NCBI GenBank assembly: GCA_951640195.1
Contig: OX621175.1
Span: 186,001-250,000 of the forward strand
Direction of reading: 5' to 3'
Source of the DNA: Porpolomopsis calyptriformis
Lineage: Eukaryota; Basidiomycota; Agaricomycetes; Agaricales; Hygrophoraceae
DNA: 64,000 nucleotides
The translations under genes were made by a program, and so were the position numbers. This document shows, piece by piece, positions 22,215 to 32,945 of this stretch; position 1 is the stretch's first letter; every line of letters starts with the position of its first letter. The notes beneath the pieces are model-generated. The model saw only the letters and a list, made by a program, of their open reading frames with translations, did no database searches and was not told the origin of the DNA.

Positions 22215-22905
22215 ATTCCCGATTTAAATTTAGTCGCCCGCGATTGGGTGGTTTGAGACTACTAGACACTGTTTGGATTGTGAAATACTATTTCTTGGAC
22301 AAAGTATATGCTACAAGCATGAGGTACCTTGGAGAGTTCCATCTTGCCAGAGGTTTGCTGCCATGGGGGTCAGTCACCCTTGACATACCTGACCCAGAGC
22401 TCATAACCAGTTGAACTGTACATTAATCTCAGTCTTCTCCATACAAAGACTGAGATTAGCATACAGTCCAACAGGTTATGAGCCCTGCGTCAGGAGTTGC
22501 AGAACAGCTAAGATTTGGAATAAGTTGCCTTGGAGGATCACATGCGCGTTTTGACTGCAGTCAAGTCCAAGATATCATATGTTCCGTATGAATCCTGTGA
22601 ACGGCTTCACCGGGTCTGCGGTCCACTAAGTACTCACATCATACACTCGGGAAGCCTTTGATCCGACCTTCGGGGAATCGCCAAATGCCCATCTGATATT
22701 TCATGGTCTCCACGTAAATGGTTCGAATGACCCGTTAGCGCACTTGTCTATCTGATCGGGGTTGATAGAGCAATGCGCCTCAGGGAACCACGGTGTACTT
22801 ATGTCCGAACACCATGCTCTTTCAACGCAACATCCACTCTTTCCAACCCGATTCGCAACGATACAAGCGCCCCAAAGTGACCTATATACATCCACAAGTC
22901 AAACT
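22215..22905. other. convergent intergenic region with a large hairpin
   Basis: About 690 bases between two genes that end toward each other. It holds the imperfect inverted repeat at 22,399-22,483. No coding frame was supported; short frames here have no splice signals or motifs. Confidence 0.5.
22399..22483. repeat. 38-bp imperfect inverted repeat, 9-bp loop
   Basis: The left arm (22,399-22,436) begins gctcataacc and ends taatctcagtctt; the right arm (22,446-22,483) is its reverse complement with about five mismatches. The fold would be a hairpin of about 38 paired positions. It lies between two convergent genes, where it may act in transcript termination or be a small fold-back element. 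Confidence 0.8.
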
Positions 22906-24835
22906 TTACACTGGCGAATACAGGGGAAAAAAGGGTTTACCAGCGGTACTTGTACCTTCGGGGTTCGTCATCAAGTACGATCGTAGCGGTGCGAGAAGCG
23001 ACTTTTCGATACTAGATCTCATATCCGCGTCACGGATGCCTGTCTGTGTGCACCAAAAAAAAAAATCAGCCATTTTGGACAAGAATGGAAAGAACCAAGA
23101 GCTTGATCGTACCAGATTTTGTTTGTCCCTCATGAAGAGGAGGTAATACAACGACAGACAATCGACAATCCTCCGAGACTCCTGTGAGTCGTCCAACTCG
23201 CTCGCCGAAGGCATCGATGAAAAAAGATCACTTGGCCGTGGTTGGAACAACACCGGTCCAAGTGTTCGCAAAAGGAGACGAGAGGCGAATATGTCTTTTT
23301 TACTTCTATTTGATGATGATGACTCTGGCGCTGTGTCTTCTGCGAGCGCTTCAAGGATGGCCTCTCTGATCAGGCTTACCGCAGCTGCGCACATCTGTGG
23401 CGGATGAGAGGGTGAAGCGAGGTTGGCGAGGAGCTGGAGACGGACTGGAGGGGGTGCTAGTGATAATAGAAGTGATATGACGCGGAACGATTGGTGTCGG
23501 GTTTTGGAATCTGGGTGGGCGCTTGCGAGGAGTGGAAGGACTGTGAAGAGGGAGGTGATAACGTCCTCTGCGAGTTCGGGTTTTGGACGATGGCTATTGG
23601 CATCGGTCAGCGATCTGAGGAGGATGGCAAGGGCTTCGTCGAGAGCCGTGCCTGATTCGAGGGAGAGAAGAACTGGCTGGAGAAGAGCAGAGAGAAGGGT
23701 GTGTGGTGCGGGTAGAGGAGAGGGAGAATGTGAGAGGAGAATAAGGGAGGCAGTGGACGGTTGGGAAATGGCGTAATCGAGTGTGAATCCCATGATGGAG
23801 AAGGCGTCCTTGAGGGCGTGAAGATTAAATTATGGCGAAGACAACTAGATTGGCGTACGTACAAATGCGTCGGAAATAGGCTGTTCACCTTGCTTCCATT
23901 GGGCTGAGACAGCTGAACGAATTGTCAAACGGGGGAAGCAGTCTTCGAACGTTCTCTGCGCAAGGGAAGAGTTGATGCAGGAGGCGCAGAGGGTGAGTGT
24001 CGCACTAAGCAAATGGTATAACATGTCCTGGGGGAGAGAGGAAGTTAGTTGACTGACAGTTCGAGGAGGTGGATGTAAGTTACCCTGCATCCCAATACTT
24101 CAGCCCCTTCGGTATCGACGTTGGTCTTGACCCAAGGAAATACAGCTTGGACGAGATAAGATACACCACTTATCACCTCGCGGCCCTCGTCTTGTGGTGG
24201 GTGCATGCAGAGGGTCTGCATCGTCGATTCCAGCTGAGAGAGCAGCGGGTGGAGCGTTTCGGAAGGAGGCTTGCGAAGTTTCAAGCGTGGGATGGCTACG
24301 AATGAATAAATCATTTCTTGTTGGTATGAAAGTTCAAGCGTCTTACAGAATGAGTATAAAGAGAGAAGGGTGACGAGCTGGTTGAGCGGAGTGGTATCTT
24401 TTTTCTGTTCATCATCATCGTCATCGTCTAAGTCGATAGATTCCAGCCGTTCGATGGCCGCTTGAGTTGCGATAATGACCTCTTTGGCATTGCTCCGTCT
24501 GCCGACGAGGGCGAGTATATCATGTGCGGCAGCATCTCTCCTGGGTAATAAGAGAGGGATGATATCTAGGGGGTCCTTCAACAGCTATGAGCACAGTCTG
24601 GTGACGATGGAGCGACTTACGAGGATAGACCCGAGTCCACGTTCCAAGATGGCGTGGTGGATCTGCTCGAGGTCCGGGTGGAATGTGCTATCGTTGATGG
24701 TTGACGTTATCAGCTCGACGATTGTCGTACTCGTTTCCTACGTAAGGGAACGTGAGATCCGACGAACGGAACGAGCAGGACGATCCTTACCTCGTCGCTG
24801 CAGTCCACAGCCAACTTGAACGGCTCGACGCTCAT
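22906..24835 (-). CDS. Ybp/ALF4/glomulin-type helical repeat protein
   Basis: Seven exons (24835-24791, 24737-24621, 24575-24347, 24295-24084, 24027-23863, 23808-23113, 23043-22906) sum to 1602 nt (533 residues). The product is all-helical: ETSTTIVELITSTINDSTF and ILERGLGSILDPLDIIPLLL, then an acidic run DLDDDDDDEQKKD, then GREVISGVSYLVQAVFPWVK, MLYHLLSATLTLCASCINSS and a long C-terminal array of helices (MGFTLDYAISQPSTASLILL). This resembles the YAP1-binding protein / ALF4 / glomulin family. Known members act in oxidative-stress signalling in yeast or bind Cullin-RING ligases. The intron between exons 6 and 7 is 69 bases and in frame, so an unspliced reading also stays open. Family call is from memory of layout, so moderate. 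Confidence 0.72.
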
Positions 24836-24856
24836 CAAGAAACCGAAAGAAAAAAA
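24836..24856. promoter_or_regulatory. 21-bp gap between divergent start codons
   Basis: The ATG of the Ybp-like gene (24,835, minus) and that of the kinase (24,857, plus) are separated by only 21 bases, including a run of seven A. No other in-frame Met precedes the conserved N-terminus of the kinase. The 5' leaders must therefore overlap the other gene, or one start is internal to an unseen upstream exon. Confidence 0.5.
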
Positions 24857-27599
24857 ATGTCAGCAGATAGCCGTCCTCAATCACCCGACCATGCCCTCGT
24901 CCCTCTCCCTCCCATAGACACCAACTGGCACCCCATCCTTCACCACTCCAACCAAGTCGTCCTCTACAACCCGACCTCCCACGCTCTTGCCATCCGTCCG
25001 TTCCCTATTCACCCTCCTCCCCTCCCCTCCCTATGTCCTTATTGCTATCGACCTCTCTCCGTGCTCCCACGCGGCCCAGACCACGGTGAACGCGGGAGCA
25101 GTGCCGTGGGACCACCGTCGTCCGAGCCTTTCGAATCGGACCCGGTCCATTCGAGGGCTTCGAACTATTTCCAGCTGTTGGCGATCGCCAATGAGACGAC
25201 GGCGACGCGACCCTCGACACCTCAAGCTGCTCCTGCTGCTGCCCATACGGAAGAAAGGCGAGGAGGTGGGTTTCCTGCTGAGGCGATGGCCGAGGGGTAT
25301 TTCAGGGCGTTCTTCCGGGAGGAGTATCGGCTGGGGATGGGTGCTAACGGGAGTGTCTTTCTCTGTCGCGTGGGTACCCCTCCCGTCCTCTTCATGTTCC
25401 CTTCGACTGACCGTTTGCGTGCAGCATGTGTTAGACGGCAACCCGCTCGGTTAGTCGTTCCCCGTCGTTCGACAATCGTTTAGTTTCATGTCTGCTTCAG
25501 GTCATTTCGCGATTAAAAAAATCGCAGTGGGTGAATCTCACTCATATCTATTGAAAATCCTTCGCGAGGTCAGCATTGCCTAGCATTTGCACCCCACCCA
25601 GTCCCATTCTCAACATGATTGATGACCAGGTCCGTCTCCTAGAGAGCCTCCGCCATCCGAATATCATAACATACCATCACGCATGGCTCGAGACATGTCA
25701 ATTTTCTTCCTTTGGACCGAAAGTACCGACTCTCCAGTTGAGTTCCTGTCTCCGTTTCACCACTCACTTCGACCCTCACGACGAATCAGCGTTCTCATGC
25801 AATGGGCAGAAGGGGGCAGGTCCGTCGCGTTTCCAATTTCTTCAATGACCATCTTTACCCCCCCCCTCTACAGCCTGGACGACTTTATCGACGCTCGTCA
25901 AGGTCGCACGGCGTACGAACCCCCTATGGAAGCCAATGCGGCGGCGGCGAGGACGGATCCGCAATCCCGTTCGGCGCGTATCCGTGCATTCCGGGAACTC
26001 CTACGTGCGCCTCCAGAAGAGCGTGAGCGGATGCGGCGAGAGCAGAGGGGGATGGATGGCGACGAGAGCCTTCGGACAGGCGGTACATGGACGGCCGTGC
26101 ATTTGTTGAGTGCACCCGAGGTTAGGAGTTTGTTCGGTGATGTGGTGGACGGGCTGGCATTTCTAGTGAGTGAAATACTGACACGTGCAAAGGCTTTTTT
26201 GATTCTGTCCGTAGCATGACAAGTCGATATTGCATTTAGATTTGAAACCGGGGAACGTGCTCTTGACTTGGGATGAAGGGAAACTCATGTGTGGTCGATT
26301 CTTTTACGCAATGTGTTGATCTGAATGATCATCTTAGACCTCGGGCCATGCTGTCAGACTTTGGAACGTCTAGGGACATGATGCACACTTCCTTTACTCG
26401 AACAGGTAACACGGGAACGTGAGTTTGACTGACTGACTTTTCTCTCATTTCCAACTAACTCTCCGCGACCTCGTTAGCCTCGAGTATGCCTCACCAGAGT
26501 CCCTTCCTTCCCCCGACACGGGTATTTTGAAGCAAGTAGATTCAAAGGCAGACATGTGGTCTCTGGGCATGATCCTGCACAAGCTGTTGTTTCTAAGACT
26601 GCCTTACCGGTATGCGAGCGATGGGAGTGCGCTGGGTGATAGAGGTGGTGGGGATGAGGAGAAGATGGACGAATTGGAAAAGGAGGTCTTGAGTTACTCT
26701 GGGTGAGTGGGGTTATGAGATTTTTTGTTTGTGGACGAGAAGAGAATGATGGTCTGTCTGGTCAGGTTCAAGTCGACGCCAGGGCTGGTGACGACGTTCG
26801 AGTCGCGACGGTTACCACGAGCTTTTTTGGTTTTATTGGAGAGCTTGTTAAATATAACGCCGTCGAACCGGCCCTCGTGCGAACGTGTTTCCAGCGCGAT
26901 ACGGGAGGGGATGGTAGGTTGATCACTAATTAACCGCTGTTGTCAAGTATTGATGTCGTTAGCTGGATCCATTTGTGCCTTCGGAAGGAAGGCGACGGCG
27001 ATCGACGACGGGGACGAGGTCGCTTGTACCGATTGTGCGAAGATCGAGTGATGGGAACAGGTCCTCGGATGGGCGATCGCCGAGCAAGTCAGATTCGGGT
27101 TTAGATGACGAGTCAAAGGGAGGGACGGGAGAGGGAGGGGGAGGGGGAGGGGATAGCGGCGGATCCGCGGGAGTGGATCGTAGAGAAGAGGGACGGGTGG
27201 AGTGGAAATCGGGGGGGAAGAACGGGGATGAGGAGAAGGAGAGGAAGAAGCCGAAGGTGTTGCTGAGACTTCCTGCGCCAGGAGGTGTGGGTATGTGGCG
27301 GAGGGTTTTGATGATTAGAATGGTGAAAGCGGTCGTTTTAGTGGTCAAGGTACCCGTTGGGTTTTTTATTTTATTTATTAATACGCTATTATTTACTGAC
27401 AACTTTGTTATTATAGATCCTGAGCGTGTTCTATTCGTTGGGTGGCAAGAGGGGCGAGGTGTCGGGAGTGGTAGCAATGCTGTGCATAGTGGCCGTGGCC
27501 GACGTGATGGTACTTGACGTTGACGTGTGGATCTCGGTTGGGCTAGGTGTGGCGCATGTGCTGGTGCTCAAGATGGCTGCTGCGAGGATAGACCGGTGA
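24857..27599 (+). CDS. IKS-type serine/threonine protein kinase with C-terminal hydrophobic segments
   Basis: Twelve exons (24857-25369, 25425-25449, 25501-25568, 25630-25736, 25790-25819, 25874-26165, 26215-26288, 26338-26418, 26478-26702, 26766-26913, 26963-27349, 27417-27599) sum to 2133 nt, 710 residues. An N-terminal HHSNQVVLYNPTSHALAI motif marks the IKS group. The kinase domain follows: GMGANGSVFL glycine loop, FAIKKIAVG lysine, LMQWAEGGSLDDFIDARQG hinge, HLDLKPGNVLL catalytic loop (Leu replaces Arg of HRD), SDFGTSRDM, EYASPESL and SKADMWSLGMILHKLLF. After a disordered Gly/Ser/Arg region the C-terminus has a VLMIRMVKAVVLVVK stretch and two Val/Leu-rich helices that may be membrane anchors. 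Yeast Iks1 is poorly characterised. Confidence 0.88.
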
Positions 27600-27713
27600 G
27601 TAAAGTAAAAGCCGGCTAAATTACGTCAGCCAGATCGAGCCTTTTTCGAATTTTTTTCTTCCCCGTATTTATATCAACCCCAAACCCGTTTCTCTCTCTC
27701 GCCACACACCTCG

Positions 27714-28388
27714 ATGGTCACCCTACCCAGTCTACACCAGCTATTTCCTCGTCAGTCTCTCTCTCTCTCTACTCTTCAACCAACCTCACCCTTCCTTCTC
27801 TGTGCAGAATTTATTTCTAAAGGGAAATTGCACCAGTGCCCTCATTGCTTCAAACGTTTCAATCGTCCGAGCAGTCTCCAAATTCACGCCAACACACACA
27901 CAGGTGCCAGACGTACGTACGGTACCCCCTACCCCCCCCCATCCAACCCTAACTCATTTCCCACAGCCTTCCAATGCCCTCACCCAAACTGCGGTCGGGA
28001 GTTCAACGTGAACTCGAACATGCGTCGTCACTATCGAAACCACTCGAGACCGAGTTCATCCCTAGTGTCCGTACCACCACCACCACCACCACCACTGCCC
28101 ATCCCGCCCTTTTGTCTCCCCGCGCGAAACCGTAGAACCTGGAAGAACCCTCGACGGGTCGGTTCCGGCGAGAAGGGCGGAAGGAATCGCGAAGGGAAGC
28201 CGGATGTCAACAGTAATAATATTATTATCGACGGCAACCCGACGTCTGTCCCGACTCGCCATTGCCCAACTTCATCCCCATCATCATCGTTATTATATTC
28301 CCCCTCATCAGCTGTATACCTCCAATCTTGCACAGAGATGAATGTCTCGACGGTATTGCGTCCTGCTTTTCGTGCTCCATCTCCCTGA
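27714..28388 (+). CDS. C2H2 zinc-finger transcription factor, two fingers
   Basis: Exons 27714-27750, 27808-27903 and 27967-28388 sum to 555 nt (184 residues). The first finger reads HQCPHCFKRFNRPSSLQIH with a THTG linker and the second FQCPHPNCGREFNVNSNMRR then HYRNH. Both have the C-x2-4-C-x12-H-x3-4-H pattern. The pair CFKRFNRPSSLxxHxxTHTG plus GREFNVNSNMRRH is a recurrent arrangement in basidiomycete regulators. The C-terminal 110 residues are low-complexity (a run of eight Pro, Arg/Gly-rich, Ser-rich). Sequence-specific DNA binding is expected; targets are unknown. CT repeats in intron 1 are typical fungal polypyrimidine. Confidence 0.82.
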   Translation: MVTLPSLHQLFPRQSLSLSTLQPTSPFLLCAEFISKGKLHQCPHCFKRFNRPSSLQIHANTHTGARRTYGTPYPPPSNPNSFPTAFQCPHPNCGREFNVNSNMRRHYRNHSRPSSSLVSVPPPPPPPLPIPPFCLPARNRRTWKNPRRVGSGEKGGRNREGKPDVNSNNIIIDGNPTSVPTRHCPTSSPSSSLLYSPSSAVYLQSCTEMNVSTVLRPAFRAPSP

Positions 28389-28466
28389 ATACACACACCC
28401 TTCTTTTTTACTTTATGTATTTATCATAGTCCATGCTCTCGTTACTTTATAATTTTTTTCTCTCTT

Positions 28467-30811
28467 TTAGACTTCCATTTCCTCCTCGCTAGGCTTCCAG
28501 TTCTTCGCCTGGTCCCAATAGCCCGCGAGCTTCTCACCCAGCATCTCCTTCGCCACTGAATCAGTCGGACACGATTTCACCTTGAACGCGTTAAAGACCC
28601 GATCCCGCAACTGTCCTTGCCACACTAACCAGCACCGATTATCCTCAAGCGAGATGGTTTGCACCATATCCGTGGCTGTTGCTACGACCTCATCACCGTT
28701 CTGACCGTTTTCCCCGCCGTTACTGTTTCCATCACCCTCCGAATTCGCCGCCTCTTTCTGCTCGCCGCGCGGTCGGGCAGCCTCCGTCCAGACGATCCTA
28801 TTGAGCATCAACCGTTTATAATTCCGGACAAACTTGGCGGCTCCTTCCACATAAACCAAGCTAAACCCGGGATTATATATACAAACACCGGACAAGTTCA
28901 TTTGTTCCGCGTTCTTGCGCACTTTAAAGCGGTGGGCCGGGTCAGTCAATTTGTGAATCCTGGGTTTCTAGGTCAGTCAGATGCCAGGATGAGAGAAAGA
29001 GAGCGGACTTGAAAACAGCGCCAAACATGCCCTTCTTCTCTTCCTCCATCTTCTTATTCTCGATCTTCTCCCGCCTTTGGTCATCGGTCAATTTCCGCTC
29101 GGCATTCATCTTTTCGTGCACGTGTTTGCGCATCGCAACCTCTCGGCGAACGCGAGCTTCCACTCTGGTCGGGTCTTGGACAGCATCCGACGTGAGTACT
29201 TTCATCAAGTTCGCCAAGCGAACTGTAAAGAAAGAAATTTAGTTAAATATAGGCCCGTTTAAGCCGCGAGCATTACCTTTCGGGGGATCAGGCGGGATAA
29301 GACCCATTCGAATACGATCTCGTTTGTCTTGCAGTTCCGCTTGACGTCTTTGCTTCCTCATCTTTTTCTGTTCCTGTTGACAAATGCGATGATCAGCAAA
29401 CTTGAGCTTCCTTGGGATGACCAAGAGAACCTTTTTGGTGAGCATCAACGGTTTCAGCGTGGGTTTGTTCTTATCTCCGGGAGCGGGAATAGGGATGGGA
29501 TGCTGAATATAAATCGTAATTGGCGAATCAGGATGGCGGATCGTCATTTGGGATATTCCAGAATCAAGGTCACTGTAAGCCTTGTTTGGCAAGAGGGCGA
29601 CATCCCACCATTCAGCCGCGGGTGGCGGTATACGCTACATGTATAATGAGAATTAGAGAAACGAGGGAGATGAAATCGGACGTTACCCTTATATTCTTCT
29701 CGAGTGTTTCAAACTCGGAGTCTAAACCTGCTTTCTTGGCGCCTTCAGCGATGCGCTGTTTCAACTCCTCCATCTTCCTGTCGTATTCCATCTGTTTTGC
29801 TAGTTGTACATACTTTCCCTTGGGATTGAACCGGAAGGACCTTCCAGACCGTTCCTTTGGTGCGCCTTCAAACCCGGTTTCTTTGAACGCAGACGAGGTC
29901 GAGGCATACGGGTTCGCTTTGGTCTCGGTTAATAAGGGCATGGGAATAACAGGCGGGGGGGTGGGAACATTGCGAGTGTTCGCCTGAGATTCGCAGATGA
30001 GGAAAGATAGAAGAAGGGAGAGGAGATGACAGACCTTGATGGATGCGAATTTGGGTTGCATCGGCTTGTATCGATCTTTCTTGGACTGCGGGGCAGTCGG
30101 CGCGACGTCTAGCAAGAGGGGATGGGCAGCCATTTTGAGGCCGGCACCTTGTTGTGCTGGCTCTGGCGGCCTGTTCTTCTTGCCTGTCTGAGGCATAGAC
30201 TGGAAGGGAATGGGTGAGCGGGGGTGGGATTGGGAGAGGAGAGACGGACCATGTAGGGATTATCCTTGACGGCGAGTTTACTCTGGGCCTCGGCGACACG
30301 ACGCTTGGCTTCGGCGACCCTGCGGGCGAGATCGTCGGTGACGGAGGGAGTGCCAGGGGTGGGTGTGCCGGGGGTGGAGGGAGATGGGATTGAGGGTGGT
30401 ATTTTTGGGGCAGGAGCCGGGGAGGGAGAGCCGCCGAGTGTTTTTGAAGTCATGGCTGCGACTTTGGCAGCGACTTCGGCACGCTTTTGGGCGATGAGTG
30501 AATCTGGCGCGAGCTTCGACCCAAGTGAGTGGGAAGAAGAAAAAAATGAAAAACAGAGAGAGAGACATGCCTGAGCGGACGGTTTGAGGCCATCGGTTCG
30601 TGTCTGAGAGTGGAAAAGAGGGTTATAGAACCATGTCAGAAAAGTCGAGAAGGTTGATTCACCTTGAAGGAAGGCACTCACGACCAGAGCATCACTAAGA
30701 AAAGCGTTGAGGATGGGTGTGAGGACGTGAACGAAGACTGACTGACCTTTTCGCTTTCTTTGCGACCTGAACGTCGCCATTACCTTCGAAAGGCCTTTTC
30801 CTGTCGGTCAT
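28467..30811 (-). CDS. PRP3: U4/U6 snRNP splicing factor Prp3
   Basis: Ten exons (30811-30747, a 13-nt exon 30694-30682, 30603-30571, 30513-30250, 30199-30035, 29983-29687, 29634-29431, 29373-29277, 29222-29009, 28959-28467) sum to 1845 nt (614 residues). The N-terminus is MTDRKRPFEGNGDVQVAKKA. The middle holds RSFRFNPKGKYVQLAKQMEY and RIPPPAAEWWDVALLPNKAY then TLKPLMLTKKEQKKMRKQRR and RIRMGLIPPDPPK, signatures of PRP3. The C-terminal domain contains KFVRNYKRLMLNRIVWTEAA and EKLAGYWDQAKNWKPSEEE. Prp3 bridges U4/U6 and tri-snRNP. The intron after exon 3 appears to start with GC (GCATGT); a weak GTCTCT donor with a later acceptor would also keep frame. Confidence 0.95.
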
Positions 30812-30868
30812 GATGGAGGAAGGCGTGAAAGTGACGAATCGTGACGGTTGTCACAGCTCTTTTCCTTC
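30812..30868. promoter_or_regulatory. 57-bp bidirectional promoter (Prp3 / DUF7137)
   Basis: Start codons of Prp3 (30,811, minus) and of the DUF7137-like gene (30,869, plus) are 57 bases apart. An upstream out-of-frame ATG pair (atgatggagg) overlaps the Prp3 start on the other strand. A signal-peptide exon for the plus gene has no room here unless it lies inside Prp3. Confidence 0.5.
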
Positions 30869-31519
30869 ATGGCGGCTGCACCTCCACCTCCACCTCCAGC
30901 ACCTCCAGCACCGAGTTCAAGCAACTCTTCCACGATAAGCATCCCTCAAACGGCAGCAGCAGGCGGGATAACCATCACCCAACCCCCACAAACCGCCGTT
31001 TCGTTCTTTAAAATCGCCCCCAGCAATTTGATCACCTTTGCGTGGAATTTCACGTCGGTGCTCGTCACGCCCACCCACCTCACCGTCTCTGCCGTGTGCG
31101 AAAACGGGAACACGTACCCGGTAGGTCCTACGAATGGGGTCATCGCTGGCACAGCAACGAGCGTCGTCTGGGATCCGTATGCGTGGGACCAAGCGAACCC
31201 GGGTATGCCCCTCGCCCAGGCCAGCTACACGCTCAACGTCTGGGACGACCGAGGTCCGAACCCGCCCAGACAGGGAGGGTACGTGCAACCGAACAGCGCT
31301 CTGAGGTTTGCGCTGTACACACCTCAGCTGTACACTCCCCTTAATAGCGGTAAGTCTCGTCCGTCCGCCCAAAGTCACTCCTGACCGGTTACAGGTTGGA
31401 CATGTGCGGGTTGCTCAGGCTCGCTCTCCGCATATACCGCTCACCCCGCATTCGTCTGCATGGTCGCCACGCTCGTTATCATGTTACTGTCCGGAATTAA
31501 TCTTCTTCGACAACATTAG
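30869..31519 (+). CDS. DUF7137-like membrane or wall protein
   Basis: Two exons, 30869-31349 and 31395-31519, sum to 606 nt (201 residues). The domain begins SIPQTAAAGGITITQPPQTA and continues SFFKIAPSNLITFAWNFTS, VSAVCENGNTYPVGP, ATSVVWDPYAWDQANPG, YTLNVWDDRG and SALRFALYTPQLYTPLNSGW. The C-terminus has CAGCSG and a TM helix (FVCMVATLVIMLLSGINLL). This matches a conserved fungal family that normally carries an N-terminal signal peptide and a Ser-rich linker. Here only MAAAPPPPPPAPPAPSSSNS precedes the domain, so the signal exon is missing, lies in an unseen upstream exon, or has been lost. Function is unknown. Confidence 0.8.
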
Positions 31520-31810
31520 AGAGATGGACTCTTTGATCAGGACATTACTCTACATACTCATGTATCCCTTCCCCTTCCCCCGCCTTGAACGCATTAATTA
31601 TAAAGATGATTTTCATTCCGTCTCCACCACGACCGCTCGTTCCCAACGTCACCCAAATCAATCCATCACCGTTCCTGCTACTTCCACCAATCCATCCGTC
31701 GAGGATCAACCATCCGTCACGACCAGTGGCAGTCCATACCCCCATTAGAATCTACCGTCCTCGACCGTCACCTATTTCAACCATGCCATCCATCTATTTC
31801 CCCACCTGGC

Positions 31811-32854
31811 ATGGCCCTCCCCGTTTCATCCTTCCCCGCCAAGGGTAGGAACCTGCCAGAACACTCCAAATCCTTTCGAGATCTCTTTCACAGACACCCC
31901 TCCTCGTCCATGGATGATGACTTTCGCCAGCCCTCCGTTATCCGCACCAGGGCGAGTATCGAAACCAGCACACCGTCCTTACAGCCCTTTTCCCCTCATC
32001 GTCGATCGAAGAGAAAGTTCCCACCGCTCGAGTCCCCCTCCTCCGCCTCAGGCTCCGACTCTTCCCCGTTGTCATCCAAGTCCTTGCCCACATGGCCCGT
32101 CCGAGATCTCACCGCCCAGCTCTCACAAGACAACCCGCCCAGCAGCTTCGTCAAGCCACGACGGCCTCTACCCTCCCTCCCAACCTCACCCACCTCACCC
32201 ACCTCACCCGGGCACAGAACAACACGTTCCGCCTCCGAATTGCCCACCCCCGCAGACGACTTGACTACCACCACCACCACCACCACCCACACCAGTCCCA
32301 ACCGCGACCGACCCCTCCCACAGATCCCACTTCCCGACACCTCTTCTCCCCGCTCCCCCATCAGCCCCGCACCCCGGAGCTCGTCTCTCAACAGGATCAG
32401 CCACACATCCTCATCTGGCGCGCACGAGGGCAGATCCTTCTTCTCCGCACGGTCCAGCGACGGCCGCGCCATCTTGGACGGCACACCGCCCCCGAGGGGA
32501 CGACAACACATGATGAACGTTCCCGCCCACGATCTCACCACTCCGATCACGCGCGGCGACAGCCACGGGTATACCCCCGCTCACTATTATACCGTCGCGC
32601 GATCACCCCGCCAGAGGAGCTTCTCCGAAGCGTGGAATCCACCATCGCACTCCGGCCGTCGTAAGTCGATCAGACGGCCTTTCAGAAAGTCTTCTTCCCG
32701 CGACGCTGCCACCAATATCCCATTCGACGATGTCGTCGTCGTCACCACACGCCACCCAACCACTTGGCGAACCGGCGTCTGGGAAGAAAAACCCGTCGAG
32801 GACGTCATTCCCAAGTTGAGGGAACTCAGAGTGTCTACCAAAAAATGGGGCTGA
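31811..32854 (+). CDS. disordered Ser/Pro-rich protein, 347 residues
   Basis: Single open frame with ATG at 31,811 and stop at 32,852-32,854. Nearly all of the protein is low complexity: Ser, Pro, Thr and Arg, with PTSPTSPTSPG and a run of eight Thr. Only the C-terminus looks ordered (VVVVTTRHPTTWRTGVWEEK then PVEDVIPKLRELRVSTKKWG) and may be the conserved functional part. Many SP/TP and RxxS sites suggest heavy phosphorylation; this is inference. I do not recognise the family. A short tandem of ctgaa units follows the stop codon at about 32,852-32,872. Confidence 0.65.
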   Translation: MALPVSSFPAKGRNLPEHSKSFRDLFHRHPSSSMDDDFRQPSVIRTRASIETSTPSLQPFSPHRRSKRKFPPLESPSSASGSDSSPLSSKSLPTWPVRDLTAQLSQDNPPSSFVKPRRPLPSLPTSPTSPTSPGHRTTRSASELPTPADDLTTTTTTTTHTSPNRDRPLPQIPLPDTSSPRSPISPAPRSSSLNRISHTSSSGAHEGRSFFSARSSDGRAILDGTPPPRGRQHMMNVPAHDLTTPITRGDSHGYTPAHYYTVARSPRQRSFSEAWNPPSHSGRRKSIRRPFRKSSSRDAATNIPFDDVVVVTTRHPTTWRTGVWEEKPVEDVIPKLRELRVSTKKWG

Positions 32855-32945
32855 ACTGAACTGAACTGAACTGGATATTTTAGACTGTAATCTTAAATTG
32901 TACTGCTACTGGGGGACGCTCATGCGTTATTGTCGAACACTCTCC

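Noticed and set aside
26959..27477. 172-codon minus-strand frame opposite the kinase 3' part
   Set aside because: Its Pro/Ser-rich product is the antisense shadow of a Gly/Arg/Ser-rich coding segment; the plus-strand exon is supported by flanking splice sites and frame closure.
32092..32664. 190-codon plus-strand frame overlapping the disordered protein
   Set aside because: Alternative frame of a low-complexity coding region; the 347-codon frame has the ordered C-terminus and a better start.
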